Source of the DNA: Odiellus spinosus | Lineage: Eukaryota > Arthropoda > Arachnida > Opiliones > Phalangiidae | Reading direction: 5' to 3' | Length of the DNA: 64,000 nt | Assembly (NCBI GenBank): GCA_963920705.1 | Contig: CAWUCO010000289.1 | Coordinates: 62,001 to 126,000, forward strand | Shown here: positions 11,300-23,200 of the stretch, piece by piece | Numbering within the stretch: the stretch's first letter is position 1 | How the letters are laid out: each line of letters opens with the position of its first letter | Notes under the pieces: model-generated | Told to the model about the DNA's origin: nothing | The model's input: the letters and a program-made list of their open reading frames with translations, nothing else | Database searches by the model: none | Made by a program: the position numbers and the translations under genes

Positions 11300-12580
11300 C
11301 AATGAATCACAAATGTTAAGTAATTTTTTCAACTAGTTCGCGCCCAAAAGTTTGAAATTTCTGGTTCAGTCAGTTCATAAGAACTGGTTCCAAAGTTTCA
11401 AACGCCATCTATCGCTCATAGACAGCACTACTTTATGTTACCGTAGCATGAACAGGCCTCCTTTCCTGTTGTCTGGTCAAAAAATGTGACCTATAGACTT
11501 TGACATCACTTTCCCCTTAATGGCGCTTCTCCGTCTATAGATACTCTAATAAAAACTAAACAGTAAGTCAATTAGTTTTTTATGAAAACACTACAAATAA
11601 TTTAAATTTTCCGCCGAGTTTTATTATAAAATTATCAATTTAACACGCCTGTTTCAGAGTCCATTTTACTAAGACATTTTGTAAGTCTCACCGCTATATA
11701 TCATGGGGCTATTGTGAAATACCCAAGTTTAAGTACCCTGCTCGCTGCATTTTATAATGATGATATAAAAAATTGTTCAGCCCACTTAAAAATTCAGCCT
11801 TGGAATAATAACAACGCGTAGAATGCTAGACACCATCTTATCTCTTTAAACCAGAGCATATTTGTTTATAGTTCCTGCCTTTTGCTCTATTACTTCTTTA
11901 TAATTAAACATTGTAGATCGTTGTTCAGCCTTATCTTTGCAGCGCGTAAGAAGCTAGAAACCCATCTATCTCTTATTTACGCGTTTCTTAGAGATAGAGG
12001 GGAGCCTTACTAGTTACCCTATTCCGTCTTTCTCGGTCTTTCAAGCTTTATCACGCTATTGTTATCTCGGTCTTTGTATTTAACTACAGAATGTTAAGAG
12101 TCCTTCGGTCAAACTAGCCTTTTTTTCACTCTTTTACCTTTGTCTCTATTGAATCTTTCTAATTGAGACAATCTATTATATCCTAGTTCAACCATCTTTG
12201 CAGCGCGTAAAAAACAATAATACCTCTATCTCTTAACTATGCGTTTCTTACAGATAGACTTAGAGTACCTCTATTCGGGCTAGCCCATTTATTTATCTAT
12301 CTCTCTAATGCAAACTCTCAATGAAACGCCGTCTTTCGCGTTGCTTGAACGTTATCTATACCTTTTATCTGTCTTAGTATTCAACATTAGATAAGTATTG
12401 AGTACCCCCGCGATCCTAACATATTTTTCTCTCTCGAATGCAAACTCTCAATGAAACGGACTCGCGGTCGGACGAAGAAGAAGAAGAAAACGAAAACCTC
12501 AGTTATCATTGACAAAAAAGATTCCACCTCATAAGACAAATCTCCATAGACTTTTCTAATGAAATTTTGAGACACCTATA
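11300..12580. other. No gene seen; short direct repeats
   Basis: Two diverged direct copies of ctttgcagcgcgtaa...gcgtttctta(c/g)agatag lie at about 11935-12000 and 12195-12258. Two copies of atgcaaactctcaatgaaacg lie near 12308 and 12438. I see nothing else supportable. Confidence 0.4.
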
Positions 12581-12583
12581 AAT

Positions 12584-12607
12584 AAAACAGGCCAGCTGGC
12601 CTGTTTT
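12584..12607. other. Perfect 24-bp palindrome
   Basis: AAAACAGGCCAGC and its exact complement form a 24-base palindrome. It lies just downstream of a TATAAATA string (about 12577) and upstream of the GC-rich island at 12680. Confidence 0.6.
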
Positions 12608-12635
12608 TAATGTATCCGGCATTTACCATTTAAAT

Positions 12636-12920
12636 TTGGTGCGCTTACGCATATACCCCCTGTGTGAGAGATTTAGGTACCACCGGAAAAAGGGGGAAAA
12701 AACCGCTCTAATGGGGTTGAGGAGCTCGAGCGCCCCGATGCGGTGGCAGAGGCGCATTAATACGGCCGCTAGACTAGACTCCGACGCCGCGAAAAAACCC
12801 GGCAGTGGCCTGACCGTTTTTTTTTTTGTTTTTTTAGTTTCGGGGGCGGCGAGCCGAGTTTTTCCTGGGTGACGGCGCGTAATCGACGGCAGCGTCGGAG
12901 ACTTGGAGTCTACTCTAGAC
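12636..12920 (+). other. GC-rich island with a 78-codon open frame, unassigned
   Basis: This is an abrupt GC-rich patch in AT-rich surroundings. It contains an open frame (12636-12872) rich in Arg, Ser and Ala ending in a hydrophobic stretch and ASRVFPG. Its ends hold an imperfect inverted repeat (tagactagactccgacgcc near 12770 and cgtcggagacttggagtcta near 12893). I cannot assign it. Alternatives are a CpG-rich promoter or 5' exon of the receptor gene downstream, a retroposon fragment, or a structured RNA. Confidence 0.35.
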
Positions 12921-13840
12921 CAAGCAGTCCATAGTTGGGAGATAAATGACGTAAGAATGATCCAAAGCGCGAGTTAATTTAACTTAATTAGTTTAGTCAA
13001 TATGTATGGCAAGCTTTGTGAAATATCTTAAAAATGAACGTATTAAAGAAAAGCGTGTGAGTGAGTACGTCTACATAAGCAGTGTTCTGAAATATATAAT
13101 AAATTGTAAGAAGCAACCACCACCATAAGACTGTAAATTAACTTTTCATACGTTAGTGACATCTATACTACCGCATTATCTGATACGTATTAAAATTACT
13201 TTTAATTAGCACGTTAATTACTCGGAGATCCCTAACGATTTTAATAAAAAACAATTAATCATACTTTTGTAAAATAAGTAATGATTTGGTTTATAGCGAT
13301 AATTTACGCGATAAACGGCAGCATATACAAATTGAATATTTTGAGTGGAAGAAAATGTCGGATACATTGCGTCTATGGATGAGTCTAACTTATGGTAATT
13401 AATTTTCTTAAGGCTTTGTTTCATTTTACTCCCACTGTATTAAATATATATTTAAGCATTTAATAATATAAACAAAACCACGAAGTAAATGAAAACTAAC
13501 ACGCATAGGCAATATATATAAATTCAAATAGGTACGTCTTTAAGAATGTACAGTGTTATTACAATGTAACGTTTTGTCTTCTCGGAAATTGTTTCCATTA
13601 ACGTGTATTTATTGTTTTTTAGAAATAATTTTATCTAAAAAGAAAAAGATGAACCAGTCAGCTATAAATGTAAATTACTTTACTTTGCCTTCGGTACCCT
13701 CGATTTACACGCACACGCAATCCACCTATCAGCGAACAAAATTAACAATTCAAATATGATGGCAATGAAAAGCGTTTAAATATTGTATTGAAAACATTTG
13801 TAAATATTTCTATGAAATAATAACTGAAAAGAGTGAGGTG
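12921..13840. other. 5' flank of the receptor gene
   Basis: AT-rich sequence with no recognisable gene. Short frames at 13218-13424 and 13553-13759 lack features of coding sequence. Confidence 0.4.
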
Positions 13841-14278
13841 ATGGCAAGTACTAGGGGGACATTCGACGCGCGACTTTGTGAAGTTCTCCAACTAACAGTC
13901 AGAACATTAAATGTTTTTGGAATCTCTACATGTAAACCATGTAAAACACACTCGCTTATTCGGGTTTATCATACAGTAGCTTTTATTCTTATGCTAGTAC
14001 ATTTCTTAAGACTAGCAGCTAGTGCTCCTGCGGACCGAGAAACAGGAATTGAGAAATTCGGCAATCTATATTTTATAATCGGTGGTGAAAGCGTTTTCAA
14101 TCAAATTTCGTCAGTCGGATTTAGTTTAATATGCTTTTGCAACATTTGCTTGTTTTACCGGTTTAGTCTGCGAAAAAATGGATTTTACGCCAATGCAGAA
14201 TATGCTTTTGGACAATTGATGAGCTCTTTAGACCCGATACAGAGAAAACAATTGATGGAAAGAGTACGTCAATACCAG
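13841..14278 (+). CDS. Receptor exon 1 (N-terminus, TM1-TM2)
   Basis: The frame opens at ATG 13841 and ends ...RVRQYQ at a CAG|GTACGA donor. This gives 146 codons, phase 0. A Cys-containing N-terminal region precedes TM1, and a charged loop follows TM2. Reading through the donor meets a stop at 14336-14338. Confidence 0.75.
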
Positions 14279-17200
14279 GTACGAATTATTACTTTTTGGA
14301 TGAAACACTACAAAATCCAAAAAACAGCTTTCATTTAAAAACTGATTCTGACAACAATATGGAAAATTGAATTTTGTCGCACCTCCTCGTTGTATTACCG
14401 GTTTGTCACTCGCTTAAATGCTCGTTAGATAACCACAATACTGGCAGGCTGAAAAAACTACACACTAAAGTAGCCACACCCTTTTCTCTCACCCCTCCTC
14501 CCCACCTGTGGTGTGCGCAGGGTAAGGGTAGTGTTACTCACCTTGTAGTGGTAAGGGGCCCGAGTTCATAGTCTCGCCCTGTGTTCCGCGAGTGGGTAAC
14601 ACGGCCGTCTCACCCCAGCCCTTCCGACTCACGGAGGTCCTAGGCGTGTACTTGGTTCCCCGTGGGTCATCCTCCCCAATGGACTGCGCCCTAGCCGGGC
14701 TGGGGCTGACGAACCCGGTTACCGGTTTCCAATTTGGGGCTAAGCCAGGGCTGAACCAGCACGTAATTGGGGGGGTATTCCCGTTTCGGCGGGGTACCAG
14801 CCTCGGCGTCCTCCTACACCATAGAGTCGGTCCTTGTGGGTCACGGTTATATAATGGGGACCGTAGGGCACTGCTGTGTGCGTTTTGGTTGCCAAGCCAG
14901 CTCTTGCAACTTCAGCTACCTTAGTCTCTCTGCACGTGTGTGTGGATGCACTTGCTCTACATAGCCTTGCTACCCGTTCCAGGCGTGGTTTCGCGCGTGG
15001 TACTTAGCGGACGGATGATGTAGCCACACGTATTGGCGGGGGTGTTGTGGGCCTGATCCTGGTGTAGCCCCTCAACAAATAAACACTAATAACCCTTTTC
15101 TCTCTCTATAAGGTTAAAAACAAGAAAGAAATGATGAATAATTTTCAGTTAACGAACTCTTGGTAATATCAGTTGGACATCATTTTTATTATGTTCCTGT
15201 GAATATCTTTAAACGCATCGATAGAAATATGTTATACATTATGCTATCCATTTAATTAATTTTCTTGGCGTCAAAGCGACGAGAACACTCCCGAAAGTCA
15301 CTATGTGTCATTATAAAAGTCACAGAAAACGAAGTCCTAAATTTCCAATTTGAAGGTGTATTTTTTTGTCGATAGGTATATATATTTTTGTGTTAAAAAG
15401 GTTAGAAAAGTTTTTTGTGTTCAATGCCATAAATACTTCTTTTTTGTTTTTTTTCTTTCAGTTTAGACTGGATTTACCAAACATCCTTCCGCCAGCATTT
15501 AAAATATATTTATTATGGAAAAGTATCACGAAATTAATTTATTTTAGGATTTAATCCAGCATTTCAGAAGTCACTTAGAGAGGGGTTCAAGAGAATAATT
15601 GTTTTTTCACGATTCTACTCTTAAAAATAAAACTTTATTGCGTATTTAAACATTCTAGAAATATATCTGAATTTTGCAAATCTAGATTGGTTAATGCCTC
15701 CTTAAACCTATGAGAGCACAAATCTGGTCAAGATGTAGATGAAACTAGTTAGAAATATGATTGCGCTTCATCCCTGCAGAGGGTTCAGATGTTTTGATAA
15801 AAACTAAACCGATTATTGAACTTAAAATCTCTAGCAGCTCAGATCTAGCCAAGGGTTAGATGAAATTGTTAAATATGGTTGCACTCCTACAGCAGGCTTT
15901 GATATTTTGATGGAAACTAGACCGGTTATTGGTCTTAAAATCTCTTGCAAAACAAATCTAGACAAAAGTCTTAGATGAAACATTAAATATTTGTCTGCGT
16001 TTCATCCCTCCAGTGGGTTTAGTATATTCATTTTAATACTTTTACGCAAAAACGAATAATTAGTCTAGAATTTAAACTTAATATTTAAGTTAGCACATTC
16101 ATTAGAATATATGATTGAAGTGGCAGGTATATCAAAAAAATTTTATGAACAAAGACGTCGAACAGGGGTAGCCAACCTTTTCGGCTCAAGAGCCAAATTC
16201 GAAAATTCCAACAGGATCTCGAGCGGCAAGCTTCAATTCCATTCGCATTAGGAAAAAACTCTCTTTTTATTATTTCTTTCTTCAATGAACAATAATTCGT
16301 ACCACGTGAACTTCGTGAAGAGAAGCAAACGATGCGAGGCAATGACCAGGGCAGGAAAAAACCTTTCCAAATTATTGAGACCCTCGTTGAGACATCACAA
16401 GAGAGAAAATTCAAGGTTACTATGCCACTATTCGCCTTACGAAATTCTCGTTATACTCAAAAATCGGATTTCAAATTTACATAAAGTTTGGCGCAGGCCG
16501 CAAAACCATTAATCATAGATAACGATCGCGGGCAACAATTTGAAAAACGGCGGGCCACATGCGACCCACGTGTTGGGCACCCCTGACCTAGAAGGACGTT
16601 CTATGATTTCGGATCGCTGAAGTGACAGATATTAAATTTTCTTTTAAATCTTAAAACTTAAATATAATCACAATTTTCACAATTTGATAGGATTTAGAGT
16701 TTCTAATTCCATAACATTAGATTTTATTGACTGGTAAAGTTTAAGAAAAAAAATCATACGATTTTCTTCATTTGACTTTTAACATTAAATTTGGATTAAC
16801 TATTTTTCAGGGATTGTGTCAAACAAAACAAAACTTTTAGATCTTTAGGAAAGGTTGCGTATTCTAGATTTCCACATAGACAAAGGATCAAAGTTTTATC
16901 ATCTGATATACATCTCTTAACATAAGTTCATTCCCCAAGATTTAAGCATAATATTTTCGACACATTTTCATATTATTACATTTATTTACCAGTAATAAAA
17001 GCGCACCGGTTATCCTGAAATCAAGTCCCTTATCTCAGTACCCTGTTTAATATAGTGGGTATCAATCAAGAGCCTTTTTAAAGTATTTTCTAGAGCAGAC
17101 AGGTCTTGGTAAGTAGCTACTGAACAACCGAAAAAATTTCCGAAGGGGGCTGCAAAATTCAGAAACCGCGTCAAACCATCTAGATCAAGTAATGACCATT

Positions 17201-20200
17201 TAGATCAAGTAATGACTAATTTCAGGATAACCGCGGTGGACTTTTATTACTAGAATAAATAGTAAGAATATTATACTTAAAGGGTAAATCAAAACTGATA
17301 TATCACTTTTTTCATTTTGCGTTTTCCTGAATCTACGTTATCGAAAAACTATGAAACATATCAACTCTTATTTTTAAGCATCTCCTGAAGAGGTTTGTGT
17401 CCGCTTGCGCAGTTTCCCCACTTGCTCATTTTCATTTGCGCAGTTTTCCATTCGAGCTGTCCACAAGAGGGACAGGCTAGTTTGAGAGATTAGCCTAACA
17501 TAACCTAACTTATAACATAACAAGATGGACAGGCTAGTTCGAGTGATTAACTAAAGTAACCTAACATAACCTACAAATGAGAAAAACGCAAATGGAAACT
17601 GCGGAAATGGAAAACTGCGCAAAACGAAATGCGCTTTTGGGAACTGCGCAAAAGGGAATTGCGCAATTGCAACCTTACCTTCTAGATATGATAGCAAAGG
17701 TTTTAAAGATCGGACTTTGTTGTCTGCTTAAAAAAGGCATGGAGTCCCTGTGCTTCAATTTACGAGAAAAATATCCGACCAATAGGCGCTCTCGCAAAAT
17801 CCCGCGTGCTCGTGTATAGCATAGTTTTTATTACCATATCCTCCTAGAGACGCGAGCTCCGCCGAAGCGCGTGATTTAGGACGCTACCATATTACAAACG
17901 CGCGCGGGTGAGTTTGAATTTCATTTATTTTAGGCTCAATTTAGGCTTAGCATTTTAATGAAAGATAATTTTTTACGACGCTTAAACAGGCGTTGCGAGT
18001 TAAATAAATTTATTTAGGTGAATTAATGTATTTTTAATTAAGGAAAACATCGTTTGGAACGCGACTTCAACACACTAGAAAAAGATCCGGAGAAGATACG
18101 ACCCTAATTAGCCAACCGCGATAATTAACCTAATTAATGAGACCGTTTTTAAGGGAATGTTTCCCTTTAGGGTCCGGGAAATAAGGTTTTACAAGCTTCG
18201 GAAAAATCGCGGGATTACGCAATCGATTTCGTCGTACAGTTGGAGTTCCCCGCTAAAAATAAACTTCTCAAATCCAGAAATTGGCCACAAACTCTTCGCG
18301 AAAACGTAATTTCAAAATATGTCTAAAAATTTCTAACTATGATAATTTATAAAAAATTGGCAAAAAGAACCACTTCCGCGCCTCGGATCGAAAAACGAGT
18401 GTCACCAATCGATTCCTTGGCAGAATTAAACAGGGTCAGGGCGGAATTAACGCGCTCGAGCCAGTATTTGCGAAGTTATCGATGATTTCCTTCCAAGTCC
18501 ATTCCTTTACGGGTTCTATGCCAAAGCAATACAAAAATTTTAAATCGTCCATAACTTAGCAAATACTAGCTTGATCGCGTTAATTCCGCCTTTCCTCTGT
18601 AGAATTTCTCGATCCGAGACGCAGAAGTGGTTCCTTTTGCAAATTTTGTGATTTTTATTTTTTACATGTTATAAGATAGTTCAGATTTAGAAGCAGGGGC
18701 GTTCAGAATTAGAATCGTTCGTTCAGAATTAGAAGCCGCTACTGGTGTCTTTAAAACCGCGTCCGCGTCAAAAGTACGCAACGGCTCCGCGACTATTCAA
18801 ATTTGGCATTAGATAGTTAACTTCATGGCTAAAAATTCCATAGCAAACGAGATCCAAGATTTCTTAAAAAGCGTTCAGAATTAGGCGACCCTACCCAATA
18901 AACAAAAACTAATTAAAGGAAACTAACTCAGTCTAACTTCTCTACTGTTTTATCGTGAAATTACGACTACTTATTGAATTGTCCCTCCGTTCAGAATTAA
19001 GCGACAACGAAGTCCGATCTTTAAAACCTTTTCTATCATATTTAGATGCTTAAAAATAAGGGTTGATGTTTTTCTTAGGTTTTCGATAACGTAGATTCAG
19101 AAAAACGTAAAATCAAGAAAAGGATACATCAGTTTTCATTTACCCTTTAAATATTGGTGAATGAACTCATGGTAAGAGACAAATATCATATCATAAAACT
19201 GATTCTCTTTCTAAGTGGAAAGCTAGAAAACGCAACCTTTTCTAAAGATCGAAAATTTTCGTTTGGTTTTAGAAGTAATCACTTTAAAATAGTTAAACCA
19301 AATTTAATGTTAAAGGTCAAGGGGAGAAAATCGTAAGTTTTTTCTTAAATTTCGAGTCAATAAAAAACTCTTAAATCGTATAAAATTGTGAAGATTGTGA
19401 TTATATTAAGATTTTATGTTTAAAAGAAAATGTGTGATTATATTTAGATTTTATGTTTAAAAGAAAATGTAAAATTTTAACTTCGGTGATCGGAAATCGC
19501 AGTACGTCCTTCTATCTTTGTTCACAAAGACATTTTTGATCTAATATTTGGAGCTTCAGCCTTCCCAATTATAACATGCCCTTTTGGGTCTTTGTTCACA
19601 ATTAATCGAAATCAGCTGGTGCTTCGGTTCATGGGATTGGTTTCGTTATAATTGGATTCGGGGCAAGCGTTAAGCTACGCAAATGGAAAACTGCACAAAT
19701 GTTAACTGCGTAAATGAAAATGAACAAATGGGAAACTGCGCAAATGTGAACTGCGTAAATGAAAATGAACAAATGGGCAAATGCCGAAATTGCGATTTTG
19801 GGCTTATAGACTCCGAATCTGAACCCCCAAATTACTTTTTGTCCAAATTATCCTTAATTAAAATTAACGATCCTTAATTAAAATTAACGATTAAAGATAA
19901 AATAATTCTAAAGTCATATTCAGACTTTACGCTACAAATACTCAAGGTACGATTAATATTTATCTTTCGGGACACGAAAATGAATATTTGCAGGAGTCGA
20001 AAACGTGGGATATTTTCAAAGTGTTTACTTCCTAAACCAATCAATATTTATCGCTCAAAATCTACAATCGTCCATTATTTGGCCACCATTTAGTGTGCCT
20101 AAAATTTCATGGTTGACCGACCAATGGTGGAGACCGTTGTCTATCAACTGTTATTTTAAAAATGTTAAATTGTTTTTTTCCATAATAAATAATTTTTTTT

Positions 20201-23200
20201 CATTTTACGGGTTTGACCTAAGCTAAGCAAGTAATCTCTTTAAGTGTACAAAGATACATTTTCTTTAATAATTTAGTATTCGATGGAGTGAGATCGGTGT
20301 CGATTGTTTTTTATTTGACCAAATCCTTTGATTTCGAATTTCTTTATATTTTGCCATTTTAATTGTCAGAACCAGATTTTTAATAACATGGGAATGGCAA
20401 ACTAATTTTTTGGTTTTCGTGCATAATCAAGCGCGTTTAATTTTTTTTTTTTTTTAATTTTCCATAGGTTTTTGTCCTGTTAATTTCCATACCGATTGTG
20501 ATAATCTTCGTTTTAAGTCAAATAGCCCTTTCAACCACGGTGTTTCTTGGTCAAGAGGGTAGCGCTTTGACCTATTTCTGGCTGTGTTTCAATATAACCC
20601 TTTCGTTCTTCACCGCGTCACAATGGATTCTTAGCCTATCGTGGTTCGTCATCGTGGCGTTCTTAGTCAGAGTCTTATTCAACCTCGTTGAAGAAGATAT
20701 GAAAAGGAATTTTCACAGTCACACTTTTCGCCTAGAATCGTTCGATCTCTTGGCAAACCAACTAAAAATACATTTTCGGATCACTAAATTTATTGAAACG
20801 TTGGACCGTTTCTTCAAGCATTACATTTTGATCATCTTGATTATGCATACACCGATTCTTTGCTTTCAAATATATCAAGGCCTCTGCGTTCAAATGGAGC
20901 TTGTACAAAAGATCGTGATTATTGCCTGGTCAACCGGTTTGATTGGATATCAAGGAATTGCTCTCTTCTCGACCGCAGCTATTGCGCAAGCAGTAAGCAG
21001 AGTTTAAATGAAATTAAAATATTTAATCTTTAAAGGAACAATAACACATTCATTGTGCACGGGAACGAACAAATAATAGCTAAGGAATGGAAACTGTGAT
21101 CAAATTCATTTTGGGTTAAGTCAGATGCCAATGAAATCCTGCTCGAAGTATATTAATTCCGAATCTTGTTTGCCGATTTTTAAAGGGGTTTATTTCCAAA
21201 ATTCGGATTTGAGCGCTTCCTTACGGTAGATATCTTTCAACCGAAAATTAAGGCTCCGCTTCACGCCAAAAGTAGCCCTTAAGGGAAAACTGTTCGTGGG
21301 CGAGGTTCGTTTGTCAGGGACAGTAGAGTTTATTCCATTCGATTCCGTGGAATCTGAATACAATAAATTTAGAGAAATCGTGAGTAGTATGTGGCTAGTC
21401 CCAGTAGACTGCGTATCGCGGGCGTTCGCGGTGTAAAGGTTTATTTTACACTTTACTGGAGATTGCAAATTTCTATTGTTTAAATTCTGATTTTGTTTGG
21501 TTTTAATACTGAATTTCGGTCTGGAATATTTTATTTTTAAATCAAAGTGGTTATATCGATTTATTTTACCTCTTTTTTTTCAAGTTTATTTTTGTTTTGT
21601 TTAAACAATTATCTATTTAAATCTTTAAGTTAGGTTACGTCGTGGTCGGGGAAGTAATATTTAAAGTTTTTATCTTAAATCAATATTTAATTTCTGATGT
21701 ACATTTTATTATGATTGGTATTAATCTAACAGTTAACAGCGCTTAGTAACCTTCCTAAATGTGGTAGATACTCGATTATCCTTCAACATGGTTAAATAAT
21801 AATTGTTTAATATTATAATTTAATAATAATATTGTGTCCAGCTATTTTACAAGAGAGCAGATAAAGTCCACCCGGCAGAGCCAACTAGTGTAAATTTGTC
21901 TTCGGTTAATAAGATTCAGAATGAAGTGAGAGAAGCTGAGGAGATCATACGCCAATCATGGTTTTTAGAGTGTATTGGGGAGGTTAGAGGCCGAAGGTTT
22001 TTCTGGTTGTCTCTTGTGTTTGGAGCACCACCCACAAAAAAATCCTTTTTTTATTAAAATGTATTCTAAAATTCTACTTATATTCTACTACTTATATTCT
22101 ACTTGTATTATTATTATTATTATTATTATTCTACTTATATCTACTTATATTCTTATAGTATTTTTTAATATTTATTTATGGTTAAATTTAAATTTTATTT
22201 CTATCTGGAGCTAGATGGCGCTTTCCTAAACTCGAGTACTATCTGTACTGTGTAAGCGTGATTTTGTTAAGCGCGGATTCGTGGAAGTCCTTGATTCGGG
22301 GTCAGGGACTCGGTTTTATGCTAAATTTGAGAATAATATTTAATCAAGGATTATTTTAAAATTATAGTTTAACAAGGTTCAAACAAATTAAGAATCTGAT
22401 ATTTCTCTGGTTTTTTTTTACAAATTCCCCTGATATTACCAGGTTTTAAGGAAATGAGAAATTTTATCCACTGTTTAGAACTGCAAACTAATTCTCTTAA
22501 TTTTGCAAAATATAGTTTACCCTCAATTTTTGGCATAATCTTATTCTGATATTTCCTGGTTTGTATGAACCCTGTTTAAATTATTTAATATTAACACTAA
22601 AACCCTAATAGGAAGTCAAACAAGTACAAATTGTTACTCAACAGAAATGTAGAAAAAAAAAGCAAAATCTTTTTAAATTTGCCTTCCAAACATTATTCTC
22701 TGAAACTCGTCGCTAGTTGGCCTTCCCGGTATAATATTAAGGTTTGAGCCTCTCTCTTCTTTCCCCTCCTCTTCAGAGATTCCTTCCGCTTCGAACTAGG
22801 GGAATTTGCTTGCGAGATACGTTCGGCCTCTAACCTCCCCAATACACTCTAAAAACCATGTGCCGATGTTGCCCAGGGTCAAAAGAAGTATAATAGCAGG
22901 CCATCACCAGTTAATGAGCCAGATAGCTTTCATCTTGAAAATATTAGACGCAGAATGTACTAATTATATATAGACAAAGAGCTCCTGAACGCGGATAAAT
23001 TACTGGGCAAGTCTACAAAGTAAGACAAGGAGCTATTTTCTGCGGTGGCACTGAATCATTACAACAATTATTTAAAAATCAACTTTGTTTAAAATATAAA
23101 AAAGGTCGATAAACCTTTGCTTCTTATCGGCAATTTCTTAAAACTGTAATATGTATTGATTTGGAGGCCAATTTTTTTAGACGAGACTTGGGTAAACGAA

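Larger units (their letters stand above)
16100..19560. mobile_element. Long terminal-inverted-repeat element, family C, with nested insertions
   Basis: The right arm, 19000-19560, is uninterrupted. The matching left arm is broken into about 16100-16162, 16586-16975, 17278-17390 and 17693-17745, separated by a hAT element, a small MITE and a segment with aactgcgcaaatgg units. Landmarks are aggttgcgt.ttctag...tttccac (about 16850 and, inverted, about 19225) and gaatctacgttatcgaaaa (17331 and, inverted, 19085). The interior (18350-18660) is itself partly palindromic. No transposase frame is seen. Confidence 0.6.
14279..20467 (+). other. Receptor intron 1 (6.2 kb), filled with transposons
   Basis: The intron contains a SINE-like insertion (14491-15091), the long-arm element (about 16100-19560) with nested insertions, and ends in a T-rich tract and TTTCCATAG acceptor. 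No receptor-like frame is seen inside. Confidence 0.6.

Noticed and set aside
21957-22000. Extension of receptor exon 3 through IRQSWFLEC to a later donor
   Set aside because: That sequence is the TIR of the 904-bp element (repeated inverted at 22822-22860), so it is not ancestral receptor coding sequence.
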